DNA of 64,000 nucleotides, taken from positions 1 through 64,000 of the forward strand of contig NZ_CAHJXR010000007.1 of assembly GCF_903645355.1 (NCBI RefSeq), in the 5' to 3' direction. Source of the stretch: Schaalia sp. Marseille-Q2122. GTDB taxonomy: Bacteria; Actinomycetota; Actinomycetes; Actinomycetales; Actinomycetaceae. The notes under the pieces were generated by a model. It was not told the DNA's origin and searched no databases. It was given only the letters and a program-made list of their open reading frames with translations. Every line of letters starts with the position of its first letter. Positions within the stretch are counted from its first letter, which is position 1. A program made the position numbers and the translations under genes. Positions 1-9,585 of the stretch are shown one piece after another.

Positions 1-1
1 T

Positions 2-119
2 TTGCGGCGGCAATAGCGTGGGGGAAACGCCCGGACCCATCCCGAACCCGGAAGCTAAGCCCCACAGCGCCGATGGTACTGCACCCGAGGGGGTGTGGGA
101 GAGTAGGACACCGCCGCAA
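2..119 (+). rRNA. rrf: 5S ribosomal RNA
   Basis: Complete 5S rRNA of the large ribosomal subunit. The terminal helix is visible: TGCGGCGG at 3-10 pairs with CCGCCGCA at 111-118. The conserved interior (CCCGAACCCGGAAGCTAAG and GATGGTACTGCA) matches bacterial 5S. It is the last gene of an rRNA operon whose 16S and 23S genes lie left of the window. The exact ends could be off by one or two bases. Confidence 0.96.
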
Positions 120-135
120 CACAACCAAACAGGTC

Positions 136-168
136 TGAGCCCCGTTACCACACCAGTAACGGGGCTCA
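136..168 (+). terminator. rRNA operon terminator hairpin
   Basis: A perfect 13-bp inverted repeat (136-148 with 156-168) and a 7-base loop follow the 5S gene directly. There is no long T run after it, which is common for strong GC-rich terminators in actinobacteria. It most likely ends the rRNA operon. Confidence 0.8.
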
Positions 169-348
169 AACACACACCCACAACGAGCCAGGCGCTCACA
201 ACCTGTGTGCTCTATCCTCGCCTCTCGCGCAGAGATGTTGCGACGAGTGCGTCATCAATGAATGAGATGGCGAAGCATCCGCCGCGCGTAAAGTCCTACT
301 ACCACGTAGGGTAGAAGAGGTAATCAAAAGACTGAGCAAGGAGCTCCA

Positions 349-588
349 ATGAACCTCGATGACCTCAAGAAGGCCGCAGAAGATGTGAAGGACCAGGCAG
401 CTGCAGCAGTTGCAGGTGCCAAGGAAAGCGGTAGCGGACTGCTCGACTCCGTACTGAAGGACGAAGCTAAGACTGACGCTGCACTCGACGCCGTTGCCGA
501 TGCTGCGAAGAAGGTCACCGGCGGCCGTTTCGATGACAAGATCGATGCTGTTCGCGACGCCGCTGACGATAAGCTCGGCGAAATCTGA
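349..588 (+). CDS. Small acidic Rv0909/MT0933-like antitoxin family protein
   Basis: A 79-aa acidic, alanine- and lysine-rich helical protein. The repeated pattern of AADAAKK/VRDAADD and the C-terminal DDKIDAVRDAADDKLGEI resemble the MT0933/Rv0909 family of small putative antitoxins in actinobacteria. AAGGAG lies seven bases before ATG 349, and a strong hairpin follows the stop, so it is probably transcribed alone. No toxin partner is adjacent, so an antitoxin role is only a family label. It may equally be a stress-related small helical protein. Confidence 0.7.
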   Translation: MNLDDLKKAAEDVKDQAAAAVAGAKESGSGLLDSVLKDEAKTDAALDAVADAAKKVTGGRFDDKIDAVRDAADDKLGEI

Positions 589-617
589 TTCGCGCGCACG
601 AGAGACACACTGAAGAT

Positions 618-656
618 GTGCCTTGGAACCCCCGCATAACGCAGGTTCCAAGGCAC
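618..656 (+). terminator. Rho-independent terminator after the 79-aa gene
   Basis: Thirteen perfectly paired bases (GTGCCTTGGAACC at 618-630 with 644-656) around a 13-base loop, followed by TTCTTT. It lies 30 bases after the stop codon at 588. Confidence 0.85.
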
Positions 657-1055
657 TTCTTTGCGCTTTCCTCCTACACTTTTCCTTCACTGTCCTTTTC
701 TCCACCGTGGTTTGCAAGACGAAGGGTAGATGGCGCCGAGCGTGGCCTCTCACATTCCCTGACAGCCCACCACAGACAACGCCCCTTTAGCGACACCGAG
801 CGCGCAGACACAGCGTGTGTGGCGCCGTCACCGGACGCACTTCAACCCAAGCGCGTGAGGATCCTTAGTCCGCGCAGCCACCGACAGCACCCGTGCGCTC
901 CTCTAACCCTTGCGTGTAAGGATCTTTAGACTGACGCTCACGGAGAATAACCTGATGATCGGTGCGCTGAGACCATCATGAACGTGACACAATGGGTGAA
1001 GATAAACAAGCCCCACAAGAAAACTGGGTGCGGCGTGATCGGAAGGTAGGACAGG
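657..1055. other. Intergenic region with a short direct repeat
   Basis: No gene is convincing in these 400 bases. Two related motifs of the form GCGTG(T)AAGGATCTTTAG occur at 853-868 and 912-929, 59 bases apart. They could be regulator sites or promoter elements for the gene starting at 1056, but nothing confirms this. The short ORFs on both strands have no ribosome binding sites. Confidence 0.4.
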
Positions 1056-2285
1056 ATGCCTGAACAGCCTCATGACCTGGGACAAGGGCAGCGCCCCGCA
1101 CGCAGGGTGAGCATGGTGCCCCTCCATTCGCCCTATCCGCGGACACCCTACGCCGCTCAGAAGAATACTGCCGCAGCTCTTCTGGGACGCCGTTCCCCAG
1201 GCGCTGGCTTAGGTGCGCGCCCTGCTCGTCCCGGCACATTCACACTCCAAGCAAAGCCCCAGACGGCAACGCCTGCTTCGACTCCTCACACACGGAACAG
1301 CGCCGAGGGCCGCACATCCCGTAAGGGCAGCCAGATCGTCGACAGCGGCACCGTCCAACACAACGCCCAGTCCGAACCCCAGACGCAGGCGCCGGTCCAG
1401 TTGTCCGGGCCGCCTCCCTCACCCCAACGCCGGGGGAGGAGCCGAGTGCAGGCACAGCAGACGCCCTCGTTGACGGCAGGGGCCCACCCAAGTGGCATGG
1501 CACGCCTGCCAGAAGCGCGCACCAGCGCGACCACCGTCCCCACAGGGATCACTCCCACACCTGCTGGGCGAGTGCCTCGGACCGCCACCGCTGGCGGGCG
1601 ACCGCAGCCTGTGCGTAAAGCGAAAAACACCCTCGGCATCGCCATTGTCATTATTGTTTTTGTCCTGTCCTTCGTTCCACGGTTGGTGGAGTATTTCACG
1701 GCCGATGAACCCTGGCGCGATGCGGTACCGATGCTGGAGGAGGTCACGGGCGATGGTGATAGTGATATCGAGCTGAATGCCGATCTGAATACTGAGGACA
1801 CGACTGTCCCCAGTCCCTACGCGAGGCCGCAAGAACCCTACTTCGCAGAGTCCATGATGGAGTACAGGGATAAACTGCCTGCGCAGCAATCGGGCTCGCG
1901 GGAGACGCCTCTTCACGTCGGTGAGCGTATTAGCGTCAAGGACGTGGCCCTGACCGTCACTGATATTCAACGTGGCGACAATGCTGCGCGGGCAGCTTTC
2001 TACCCTGCCCCTCCGGGATACGAATATGTGCTCGTCGATATCCGTTTCGAGAACCCCAAGGACAAGGCTGTTTCCCTCGAACCCGTGCTGATGAGGGACG
2101 ATGACTACGCCTTCTGGCCTGTGAGCCTCAAGGAGGGGGAAGACTTCCGATGGGAAGCAAAACCCAATAGCGAGGGCATCCTTGAAGGACGGGTCGTTTT
2201 CCTCGTGGAGGACGACGATCCTTTGTTGCTGATGTTCTACTCCTACGAAGATGGCTATCCCATAGTGTTCTATGCTCTGCCATAA
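1056..2285 (+). CDS. Single-pass membrane protein with C-terminal DUF4352-like domain
   Basis: A 409-aa protein. Residues 1-185 are proline/arginine/threonine-rich and look disordered. One membrane segment sits near 192-212 (TLGIAIVIIVFVLSFVPRLV), then an acidic linker, then a folded domain from about residue 285 to the end. Its GERISVKDVALTVTDIQRGD start and the following YVLVDIRFENP strand resemble extracellular immunoglobulin-like DUF4352 domains, which often sit outside the membrane. The predicted topology is a cytoplasmic N-tail with an external C-terminal domain. The start has GGAAGGTAGGA upstream. Function is unknown and the domain call is by pattern only. Confidence 0.7.
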   Translation: MPEQPHDLGQGQRPARRVSMVPLHSPYPRTPYAAQKNTAAALLGRRSPGAGLGARPARPGTFTLQAKPQTATPASTPHTRNSAEGRTSRKGSQIVDSGTVQHNAQSEPQTQAPVQLSGPPPSPQRRGRSRVQAQQTPSLTAGAHPSGMARLPEARTSATTVPTGITPTPAGRVPRTATAGGRPQPVRKAKNTLGIAIVIIVFVLSFVPRLVEYFTADEPWRDAVPMLEEVTGDGDSDIELNADLNTEDTTVPSPYARPQEPYFAESMMEYRDKLPAQQSGSRETPLHVGERISVKDVALTVTDIQRGDNAARAAFYPAPPGYEYVLVDIRFENPKDKAVSLEPVLMRDDDYAFWPVSLKEGEDFRWEAKPNSEGILEGRVVFLVEDDDPLLLMFYSYEDGYPIVFYALP

Positions 2286-2341
2286 TCGTTGCGTCAGCGT
2301 GATACTCGCACGCGTGGCGTCGTTGTCATGAAAGAGGCCTC

Positions 2342-3070
2342 ATGTCTGGTCCGTATAGCGTGGTTCTTTTTGACGTGGATGGAACCCTTGTTGATTCTGC
2401 CGATGCAGTGATCCGTGGAATCCAGCACGCCATGGCGTGTATGGGACTGGAGGAACGTAGCGCCGAAGAACTCATGGCCTTTGTCGGCCCTCCCCTGTGG
2501 GAGACCTTCGCCCACTACGGCCTCAGCCCTGAGGAATCCGCTGAGGCTGTTGCCCATTACCGGAGCTTCTACCACGGGTTTTTCCTTGACCCGCCGATGT
2601 TCCCCGGCGTTCGCGAGATGCTGGAGGCTCTCCACGCTGCGGGGATTCCCATGGCCACGGCGACCTCGAAGCAGGCCGCGATGGCGCGCGAACAGATCTC
2701 CTTCTTGGGGTTGGACGAGGTGTTCGCCGTGGTGGCGGGCGCTACCCCCGATCCTTCTTCGACGAAGGAGACCGTCATTGAAGAGGCTCTCGCGCGCCTT
2801 GCGGAAGGTGGGGCTGATGTGTCGCGTCCGGTGTTGGTGGGTGACCGTAAGTGGGATGTCATTGGGGGCCGAGCGGTTGGTATCCCGGTGATTGGTGTCG
2901 AGTGGGGCTACGCCGAGGAGGGCGAACTCGATGGGGTGGTTGCGATGGTTGACACGCCTGCGGCCCTGGTGGCCCTCCTGACTGGCGAGGCAGATGCGGG
3001 TGAGGCATCCCCTGGCAAAGCGTGCGTAGGTGAGGCAGACGCTGACATGGAAGGAGGATGCCGTGGCTGA
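2342..3070 (+). CDS. HAD-family hydrolase, phosphoglycolate phosphatase-like
   Basis: A 242-aa haloacid dehalogenase superfamily phosphatase. Motif I is VLFDVDGTLVDS near residues 8-19, with the catalytic Asp pair. The cap region follows, motif II Thr/Ser lies in MATATSKQ, and motifs III/IV are seen as VGDRKWDVIGG. The arrangement resembles the Gph/PGP group, but substrate cannot be told from sequence. The C-terminal 25 residues are an Ala/Gly/Glu-rich tail not typical of the family. Its stop overlaps the start of rsmI by eight bases, so the two are translationally coupled. Confidence 0.85.
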   Translation: MSGPYSVVLFDVDGTLVDSADAVIRGIQHAMACMGLEERSAEELMAFVGPPLWETFAHYGLSPEESAEAVAHYRSFYHGFFLDPPMFPGVREMLEALHAAGIPMATATSKQAAMAREQISFLGLDEVFAVVAGATPDPSSTKETVIEEALARLAEGGADVSRPVLVGDRKWDVIGGRAVGIPVIGVEWGYAEEGELDGVVAMVDTPAALVALLTGEADAGEASPGKACVGEADADMEGGCRG

Positions 3071-3920
3071 GGAGTACGCACAGCCAGCTGGCGTCCTTTA
3101 CCTGGCAGCAACACCCATCGGGGACGTCGGCGATGCCTCGTCACGCTTCGTGACGGTCTTTCGTCAGGCTGACATTGTGGCCGCCGAGGACACGCGTCGC
3201 GCCAAAGCCCTGGCAGCCCGCCTGGAGATCACTCTACAAGGGAAGGTGATCGCCCTGCATGACCACAATGAGGGGGACAAGGCCGATGCCCTGCTGGACC
3301 GCGTGGAGGAAGGCCAGCGCGTGGTGCTGGTGTCCGATGCGGGTATGCCCACTGTGTCGGACCCCGGATACCGCCTGGTCAAGCGCGCTGTTGAACGAGG
3401 GATTCCGGTGTCGGCCCTGCCTGGTCCGAGCGCCCCGGTAACCGCCCTGGCTGTGTCTGGCTTGCCTTCGGATCGTTTCGCCTTTGAGGGTTTCCTGCCC
3501 CGTAAAGAGGGGGAGGCGCTGCGCTACCTTGAGGGTATTGCCGCTATGCCGCATACCCTGATCTTCTTTGAGTCCCCCAAACGCCTGCATGAGACGCTCA
3601 GCAGAATGGTGAGCGTGCTTGGTGGCGCCCGCCAGGCGGTCGTGTGCCGGGAACTGACGAAAACCTACGAGGATATTTGGCGAGGCACCCTCAGTGACCT
3701 CCTTGAGCGCAGCAGTGGTGAAGTCCTGGGGGAGATCACCATCGTCGTCGAAGGGGCAAGGAGCGGAGGAGACGCTGCCGACTACGTGGAGGCCGTGCTG
3801 GCCCTGGCCAATGAAGGCGCGCGTCTGAAGGACGCTGCGGGGCAGGTCGCTCAAGCCACCGGACTGCGCAAGAACGAGCTCTTTAAAGCCGCGCTCGAAA
3901 GGCTCGGGCCACAGAAATAG
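3063..3920 (+). CDS. rsmI: 16S rRNA (cytidine(1402)-2'-O)-methyltransferase
   Basis: A 285-aa SAM-dependent enzyme of the tetrapyrrole methylase fold that 2'-O-methylates C1402 of 16S rRNA in the decoding centre. Family motifs are present in order: LYLAATPIGDVGDAS near the N-terminus, LVSDAGMPTVSDPGY, LPGPSAPVTAL, FEGFLPRK and FFESPKRLHETL. The GTG at 3063 is chosen because AAGGAGG lies just upstream and the protein then starts close to the conserved LYLAATPIG. A longer frame opening at 3030 lacks such a site. It overlaps the upstream HAD gene. Confidence 0.93.
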   Translation: MAEEYAQPAGVLYLAATPIGDVGDASSRFVTVFRQADIVAAEDTRRAKALAARLEITLQGKVIALHDHNEGDKADALLDRVEEGQRVVLVSDAGMPTVSDPGYRLVKRAVERGIPVSALPGPSAPVTALAVSGLPSDRFAFEGFLPRKEGEALRYLEGIAAMPHTLIFFESPKRLHETLSRMVSVLGGARQAVVCRELTKTYEDIWRGTLSDLLERSSGEVLGEITIVVEGARSGGDAADYVEAVLALANEGARLKDAAGQVAQATGLRKNELFKAALERLGPQK

Positions 3921-4042
3921 CGTGAGAGGCTCGGGCTACAGGAGGCCGAGGCGAAGGAAGCGGCATGCCGCCAGGCCGGGAAACACCCGTGAGGGTGGGA
4001 GCGGCTTGGAACAGAGTCTGGAAAAGTCACTGCCAAGCAACG

Positions 4043-4080
4043 AGGGGGGTGCTGGTTCCTTTCGGAACCAGCACCCCCCT
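4043..4080. terminator. Bidirectional terminator between rsmI and pncA
   Basis: A 17-bp perfect inverted repeat (4043-4059 with 4064-4080) with a four-base loop lies between the convergent rsmI and pncA genes. It can serve transcription from either side. The stretch 3921-4042 contains no gene. Confidence 0.85.
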
Positions 4081-4102
4081 CGGCTCAGAGTTCGTGCCAG
4101 GT

Positions 4103-4717
4103 CTAGTTGGTATCCGCCACCGTATCCTCGATGCTTCCATAGTCCTCAGCATCGGGCGAAACAGTGAGCTCCACGCCAGCCTCAGCCATGCGGGCGCGAG
4201 CCAGGGCGCCGAGCTCCTCGGTGACCGGCTCGGTCAGATCCATGAGGACGCGCGCCGGGAAGCCATAGCCCACAGCGTCCAAGGCGGTCTCGCACACGCA
4301 GTGCGATTCGGCCAGTCCCACCACGTCAACTGCGGTAATGCCCTTGTCACGCAGAACGTCAGCGAGGTGCTCGCCCTCGTCAGTTACGCCCTCAAAGCCA
4401 GAGTAGGCGGCCTCGAACTGGCCCTTCTTCACCGACACGTCAATAGCAATCTTCGACAGCGCGGGGTGCAAGGCGGCTTCCTCGGTGTCGGCGATGCCGT
4501 GGGGCGGCCATGTGTCGACAAAATCAGGGGTGGTGGAGAAATGCCCGCCAGGGTTGATATGCCAGTCCTGTGTGGTGACCACCAGGGCATACTCACTGCG
4601 ATGGGCCTCAACAAAATCCGCAATACGCTGGGCCACAGCGTTTCCGCCCTCGACGGGCAGAGCACCGCCCTCGCAGAAGGTCGGCTGGACATCAACCAGG
4701 ATCAAAGCGCGCGACAT
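4103..4717 (-). CDS. pncA: Nicotinamidase (isochorismatase-like hydrolase)
   Basis: A 204-aa amidase converting nicotinamide to nicotinate for NAD salvage. The N-terminal ALILVDVQPTF carries the catalytic Asp. TQDWHINPGGHF gives the Asp/His metal site, and AESHCVCETALDAVG holds the nucleophilic Cys that follows the cis-peptide region. A pyrazinamidase activity is known for the family. The start at 4717 (MSRALILVD) has GGAGGT upstream; an earlier ATG at 4774 adds 19 residues with no family match. The gene stands alone, facing away from metG. Confidence 0.9.
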   Translation of the reverse strand: MSRALILVDVQPTFCEGGALPVEGGNAVAQRIADFVEAHRSEYALVVTTQDWHINPGGHFSTTPDFVDTWPPHGIADTEEAALHPALSKIAIDVSVKKGQFEAAYSGFEGVTDEGEHLADVLRDKGITAVDVVGLAESHCVCETALDAVGYGFPARVLMDLTEPVTEELGALARARMAEAGVELTVSPDAEDYGSIEDTVADTN

Positions 4718-4854
4718 AGGACCTCCAAAACTACGCACGTATGAAGTCGCTGGAACCAAGCCTAACGAAAGCACGTCCCCTGCGTCGTGGCGTCGGCGAC
4801 TTTGATACTGCGCGCTTCGCTTTTGGCACCCTAACGGGACTACGCTAGGACACT

Positions 4855-6663
4855 ATGAGTCGTATTCTTTCTGCCGTTGCATGGCCCTACGCAAACGGGC
4901 CCCGCCATATTGGACACGTCGCCGGATTCGGCGTCCCCTCGGATGTTTTCTCCCGCTACATGCGAATGGCGGGCCACGAGGTGCTCATGGTGTCCGGAAC
5001 GGACGAGCACGGCACCCCGATTCTGGTGGCCGCCGACGCCGCCGGTATTAGCGCCCGAGAACTGGCCGACCGCAATAACCGCCTCATCGTTGAGGACCTC
5101 CAGCAGCTGGGCCTGTCCTACGACCTCTTCACCCGCACCACCACCGGCAACCACTACGCCGTCGTGCAGGCCATGTTCGAGGTCGTCCGCGATAACGGCT
5201 ACATGCTCGTCGAAACCACGCACGGCGCGATCTCACCTTCGACGGGGCGCACCCTGCCCGACCGCTACATCGAGGGCACCTGCCCCATCTGCGGTGACGG
5301 CGGCGCTCGCGGCGACCAATGCGACAACTGCGGCAACCAGCTCGACCCCACTGACCTCATTAACCCTGTCTCGCGGATCAACGGCGAAACCCCGCAGTTC
5401 ATTGAGACCGACCACTACTTCCTGGATCTGCCTGCTCTGGCAGGAGCCCTCACCGAGTGGCTCGATGACCGCGACAGGTCAGGCACCTGGCGCCCCAATG
5501 TCATTAAGTTCTCCAAGAACTTCCTGGAGGATATTCGCCCTCGCGCCATGACCCGCGACATTGACTGGGGTATCCCCGTTCCCGGCTGGGAGGATCAGCC
5601 CTCCAAGCGCCTCTACGTGTGGTTTGACGCCGTCGTGGGCTACCTGTCGGCCTCCATTGAGTGGGCGCGCCGCAGCGGCGACCCTGAGGCGTGGCGTCAG
5701 TGGTGGAATGACCCTGAGGCCCTGTCCTACTACTTCATGGGCAAGGACAATATCGTCTTCCACTCCCAGATCTGGCCGGCCGAGATGCTCGGCTACAACG
5801 GTGCAGGCGACAAGGGCGGCCAGCCCGGCGCTTTTGGCACCCTTAACCTGCCCACCGAGGTCGTCTCCTCGGAGTTCCTCACGATGGAAGGCAAGAAGTT
5901 TGCCTCCTCGCGCGGCATTGTCATCTACGTGCGTGACATGCTCGCCCGCTACCAGGCCGATGCCCTGCGCTACTTTATTTGCGCCGCTGGCCCTGAGACC
6001 TCGGATGCTGACTTCACGTGGGCAGAGTTCTTGCGCCGCACGAACTCTGAACTGGTGGCGGGCTGGGGCAATCTGGTCAACCGCACGGCCTCGATGATCC
6101 ACAAGAAGTTTGGCGAGGTGCCCGCCCCCGCTGAGCTGGAGGATATTGACCGTGCGCTCCTGGACGCCATTGCCGCTGGCTTTGACGAGGTCGGCGAGCT
6201 GATCGCCACCCACCGCCAGAAGGCCGCCCTGGGTGCGGCCATGCGCTTGGTGGGCGAGGCCAATAAGTACGTCACCGACACCGAGCCCTTCAAGCTCAAG
6301 AGCGAGGAGGAGCGTCCGCGTCTGGCTACCGTGCTGTGGACCCTGGCGCAGGCTGTCAATGACCTCAACCTCATGCTCAGCCCCTTCCTGCCCCACGCTG
6401 CCAACGACGTGGACATGGTGCTCGGGGGTGACGGCAAGGTTGCGCCCATGCCGCGTATCGAAGAGGTCGAGGACCTGGATGTCACCAACGAGGACGGTTC
6501 GCCGCGTTGCTACCCGATCCTCACCGGCGACTACGAGGGCTACCCTGCGTGGGGCCGCCGTGAGATCGAGGTGGGCCGCGTGATCGGCAAGCCCACGCCG
6601 GTCTTCGTCAAGCTTGATGAGTCGATCGTCGAAGAGGAGCTTGCCCGCGCAGGCGGAGAATGA
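4855..6663 (+). CDS. metG: Methionyl-tRNA synthetase
   Basis: A 602-aa class I synthetase that charges tRNA-Met. The signature HIGH motif is seen as [10 protein letters not shown] near residue 16. The connective domain has a single zinc knuckle, CPICGD...CDNCG, near residues 143-162. The KMSKS loop is present as GKKFASSRG near 346-354. The C-terminal part is an alpha-helical anticodon-binding domain. It has no EMAP-II dimerisation module, which is normal for the short bacterial form. A GC-rich terminator follows, so the gene is monocistronic. Confidence 0.96.
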   Translation: MSRILSAVAWPYANGPRHIGHVAGFGVPSDVFSRYMRMAGHEVLMVSGTDEHGTPILVAADAAGISARELADRNNRLIVEDLQQLGLSYDLFTRTTTGNHYAVVQAMFEVVRDNGYMLVETTHGAISPSTGRTLPDRYIEGTCPICGDGGARGDQCDNCGNQLDPTDLINPVSRINGETPQFIETDHYFLDLPALAGALTEWLDDRDRSGTWRPNVIKFSKNFLEDIRPRAMTRDIDWGIPVPGWEDQPSKRLYVWFDAVVGYLSASIEWARRSGDPEAWRQWWNDPEALSYYFMGKDNIVFHSQIWPAEMLGYNGAGDKGGQPGAFGTLNLPTEVVSSEFLTMEGKKFASSRGIVIYVRDMLARYQADALRYFICAAGPETSDADFTWAEFLRRTNSELVAGWGNLVNRTASMIHKKFGEVPAPAELEDIDRALLDAIAAGFDEVGELIATHRQKAALGAAMRLVGEANKYVTDTEPFKLKSEEERPRLATVLWTLAQAVNDLNLMLSPFLPHAANDVDMVLGGDGKVAPMPRIEEVEDLDVTNEDGSPRCYPILTGDYEGYPAWGRREIEVGRVIGKPTPVFVKLDESIVEEELARAGGE

Positions 6664-6675
6664 TCGACTGATAAC

Positions 6676-6720
6676 GAGGCCGCCGCGCCCTCCTGATGAT
6701 CAGGGGAGCGCGGCGGCCTC
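6676..6720 (+). terminator. metG terminator
   Basis: A long GC-rich stem (GAGGCCGCCGCGC at 6676 onward pairing with the arm ending at 6720) with an inner CCCTCCTGATGATCAGGGG hairpin, 12 bases after the metG stop, followed by GTGTATT. Confidence 0.8.
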
Positions 6721-6814
6721 GTGTATTGGATGTCTCCGTGGGTTGTCGCCGGATTGTAGCCGGGCTATGGGCCGTGGTTGGGCTATGGGCCGTGGCTGGG
6801 TGGAGCTGAGACAG

Positions 6815-6877
6815 CAAAAAGGTGCCTTGTCGTCATACCGATGGCGGGTGCGCCACCTTTATGTCAACAAGGCACCT
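6815..6877 (-). terminator. Terminator of the minus-strand PspC gene pair
   Basis: AGGTGCCTTGT at 6820-6830 pairs with ACAAGGCACCT at 6867-6877. Read on the minus strand the stem is followed by a T run (complement of AAAAA at 6816-6820). The 36-base interior can form a weaker stem of its own. It fits as the end of transcription for the genes at 9470-6938. Confidence 0.7.
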
Positions 6878-6937
6878 ATTTGTGAGGGGAAGCAAAGAAC
6901 AGTGCCCTCACGCATCAGAGCGGCTCTTCGAAGAGTG

Positions 6938-7492
6938 CTACCCCTTCTTCACTGACGTCACGACGGCGGCTGCCATCAGGGCAATGCCAAGGGCTGCAAT
7001 CAGTGAGATCAGGAGCAGCGGGATCGACACAAAACGGAGGAAGGAAATAGCGATCATGAAGACACCCAGCACAATGACCAGGCCCGCCCACACGAGCTGC
7101 GCGACGCGCACGCCTCCGGCAGGAGCCTCCTGAACCGACGCGGTACCAGCTCCGGGAAGAGGAGACTGGGGGATTGTCGATGCGGAGCCAGAGCCAGAGC
7201 CAGAGCCAGAAGCAGCACCAGCGTCAGCATTAACTCCAGTTGCGGGTGGGGCATCATCTGGCACAGCGCCACTCGGTGCCGCAGCCTCCGCCGCAGCCGC
7301 AGCCCCCTCCTCGGTCACGTCCACACCATCCTCAGCTGGGGCGTCAACCTCGTCAGTGACAATCGCGGGCGCGTCCTCAGCGGAGGCGTCCACATCCTCG
7401 ACACCGGCGGCGGGCAGCAGCACGGTTTCCTCTTCGTCTGCTACAGGCAGGACAGTGGTTTCATCATCGCGTTGCGTGTTCTCAACACTCAT
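6938..7492 (-). CDS. Acidic two-TM membrane protein of unknown function
   Basis: A 184-aa protein. The first ~115 residues are acidic and low in complexity, with a short Gly-Ser repeat. Two membrane segments follow near residues 130-150 and 155-178 (LVWAGLVIVLGVFMIAISFL and LLLISLIAALGIALMAAAVV). The start MSVENT at 7492 is preceded by GAGGTGAG. It lies 10 bases downstream of the PspC gene and is surely cotranscribed with it, so it may belong to the same envelope-stress function. I do not recognise a family. Confidence 0.75.
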   Translation of the reverse strand: MSVENTQRDDETTVLPVADEEETVLLPAAGVEDVDASAEDAPAIVTDEVDAPAEDGVDVTEEGAAAAAEAAAPSGAVPDDAPPATGVNADAGAASGSGSGSGSASTIPQSPLPGAGTASVQEAPAGGVRVAQLVWAGLVIVLGVFMIAISFLRFVSIPLLLISLIAALGIALMAAAVVTSVKKG

Positions 7493-7502
7493 TGTTCTCA
7501 CC

Positions 7503-9470
7503 TCACTGGCCGGAGGCCGGAGTAGTAGCGGACTGGGGACGATCAGCGGATTGAGCCTGCTCAGTCTGCGCGGGAAGGGCCGACTGGGGATTTAGTGTTG
7601 AGGGAGTAACCGGATCGACATTCTCAGCAGCATCGGGCGCGAAGTCCGCTTCTTCCATGTCGACCTCAATCACACGTAGTGATCCGAGCATATTGTGGAT
7701 CCGCACAGTCGGCACGGGCACCGTCTTATCCGTAATGGAACGGAAGCTCGTATCCTGCGACAAACCCAGGTGAGTGGGCACCCACTGCTCGCCCGGTTCG
7801 ACATAGTCAGCCGACAGAGTGCCGAACATGTCAACAATCTGAATCTCGACCGGCTGATCCTTACGGACAAAAAGAATCAGCTCGCCGACAACGTCCTGAA
7901 TTTCAATCGTGGGGCGTTGATCGGTGGGCATATCCTCAAGATGAAGCTCACCGTTGACGACCTCGTCAAGGGAACCCGCCGACCAGTCGTAGTAGGCCAC
8001 GGGAGCGGAGTCAGGGAAACTCCACGACTCATTATTTTCAGCGTAGTTCACGCCCGCGACACCCACCATAATCGTCGGAATCGCCATCAGCGTCCCGATG
8101 ATCGACAAGGCAACCATCCACCCTGCACTGCGATCACGCATCGACGCGATCGCAATCACCAGGCCCACAATCACCAGACACGAGCCGCCACCGATGAGCA
8201 GAACCTGCGCATAATCGTTGTAGTGGTAGGGGCCATACGACATCTGATGGAGGATGAAAAGCGTCGCCGCAATGACGAGCACAATCAGGCCAGTGGTCGC
8301 CAGATTCAGCCAAGCGGGCAGCACTCGAGGCTTGAGCATCGGCCCGGGACGCCAATTCATCGGCGGAGCCATATACGCCGGGGGGGGCCTGTGGGGAGAG
8401 GCCTGCGCGCCAGCTCCAAAGGGAGGAGGAGTGTGGCCGGGTTGAGGGCCGGGGGCAGAGAAGGCAGGGCCTGACGGACGAGGCTGCTGCGGGGGCACAG
8501 TCGCGCCTGGAGCTGGGCTGGCGTAGGGCTGGAATGCTGCAGGCCCTCCAGGGGTGCCAGGGCCACTGTGGCTACCTGGAGCGCCGGAGTGAGGCGTCTG
8601 CGGCCCGCCCACAAAAGACGCCTGCGACGGAGGCGCCTGCATGGGCGATGAGTGGGAGGCAAAAGGCTGCCCCGGGGATGGGGGAGCGGCAAAAGCTTGG
8701 GTCGAGGATGCCTCCCAAGAAGCTCCGGGAGTGGAAGCACCAGAGACAGGGCCGCCCTGGGAACGCCAATCAGCACCCGGCTGAGCTGAAGGGGTGCCGC
8801 TCTGAGGAGGAGTAGGCATAGGGTTCTCCATTCCAGTAGGGGAGAATGCGGTGGCTCCCTGCGAAGGGAAGGACCGCCCAAAGGGAGAGGTATTCACGGA
8901 AGTAACGCCAATAATGGCAATGATGGCGATAGCAAGGATTGAGAGGCCGACCATGACCCCAATGCCCGTCACACCAAAGACCGTGAACCATGGGCCAATA
9001 TTGCCTACACCGATGAGGACCATGAGCAAAGCCCCAAGGTGGGCAATATCAAAACGGCCCTGAAGCAGAGACTGGAAATGAATACGGCCATCACGATGCT
9101 CAGGCAAGAATGCCCACGCCACACCATAAGCCGCACACAGGATCGGAGCGAACAGCGCCAAGACGACAGTGATAACACGGACAAGCGTCCTGTCCCAGCC
9201 AAAGCGAGCTGCTATACCAGCACAGACACCTCCCAGAACCCGCGGTTCTGAACGGTAATACCCGCTGGAACGAAGGGAATCAAAGAAACCACTTCCGGCC
9301 GGACGCGGAGGCGGATAGCTGCCAGCAGACTGATAGCCACCCGCATTCGGCGTGAAGGTAGCCTGAGGGCCAGAGGAAGCCTGATCCTGCTGCGCAGCGC
9401 CGTACTGCGAAAACATCTGAGGATCCTCCATCGGAGACTGAGGGCCCTCGAAAGGGGAATGCGTGCTCAT
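7503..9470 (-). CDS. PspC-domain multi-pass membrane protein
   Basis: A protein of about 655 aa. After a short disordered N-terminus, a PspC domain spans roughly residues 65-130 (RVLGGVCAGIAARFGWDRTLVRVI, broken here at 20-residue scale into RVLGGVCAGIAARFGWD and TLVRVI). Further membrane helices follow, then a long Pro/Gly/Ser-rich segment (~210-370), three to four more helices, and a C-terminal beta-rich region (IEIQDVVGELILFV) like the LiaF/DUF4097-type toastrack. It is divergent from a kinase that also carries PspC, suggesting envelope-stress sensing. ATG 9470 has GTGGAG close upstream; a GTG at 9479 is an alternative. Confidence 0.85.
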   Translation of the reverse strand: MSTHSPFEGPQSPMEDPQMFSQYGAAQQDQASSGPQATFTPNAGGYQSAGSYPPPRPAGSGFFDSLRSSGYYRSEPRVLGGVCAGIAARFGWDRTLVRVITVVLALFAPILCAAYGVAWAFLPEHRDGRIHFQSLLQGRFDIAHLGALLMVLIGVGNIGPWFTVFGVTGIGVMVGLSILAIAIIAIIGVTSVNTSPFGRSFPSQGATAFSPTGMENPMPTPPQSGTPSAQPGADWRSQGGPVSGASTPGASWEASSTQAFAAPPSPGQPFASHSSPMQAPPSQASFVGGPQTPHSGAPGSHSGPGTPGGPAAFQPYASPAPGATVPPQQPRPSGPAFSAPGPQPGHTPPPFGAGAQASPHRPPPAYMAPPMNWRPGPMLKPRVLPAWLNLATTGLIVLVIAATLFILHQMSYGPYHYNDYAQVLLIGGGSCLVIVGLVIAIASMRDRSAGWMVALSIIGTLMAIPTIMVGVAGVNYAENNESWSFPDSAPVAYYDWSAGSLDEVVNGELHLEDMPTDQRPTIEIQDVVGELILFVRKDQPVEIQIVDMFGTLSADYVEPGEQWVPTHLGLSQDTSFRSITDKTVPVPTVRIHNMLGSLRVIEVDMEEADFAPDAAENVDPVTPSTLNPQSALPAQTEQAQSADRPQSATTPASGQ

Positions 9471-9526
9471 GTACTCCACTGTGCCTAATCCCCGCCCAAT
9501 TATCTATGAGGGACTGCCCTGAAGAA

Positions 9527-9550
9527 ACCCTGAACTCTCCACCTCAGGGT
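9527..9550. promoter_or_regulatory. Inverted repeat in the divergent PspC/kinase promoter region
   Basis: ACCCTGA (9527-9533) and TCAGGGT (9544-9550) form a dyad centred in the 115-bp space between the divergent PspC gene and the PspC kinase gene. Its place suggests an operator for the response regulator encoded downstream, but this is a positional argument only. Confidence 0.35.
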
Positions 9551-9585
9551 GGGGGCGAGAAGCGAAAGAATGTGAAGATAGTGGG

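Noticed and set aside
3965-4744. A 259-codon plus-strand ORF opposite pncA
   Set aside because: It lies wholly on the opposite strand of a clear nicotinamidase, has no ribosome site and shows no family pattern; GC-rich antisense frames are often open.
5479-6396. A 305-codon minus-strand ORF inside metG
   Set aside because: Antisense to a strongly conserved synthetase, with shadow-type composition.
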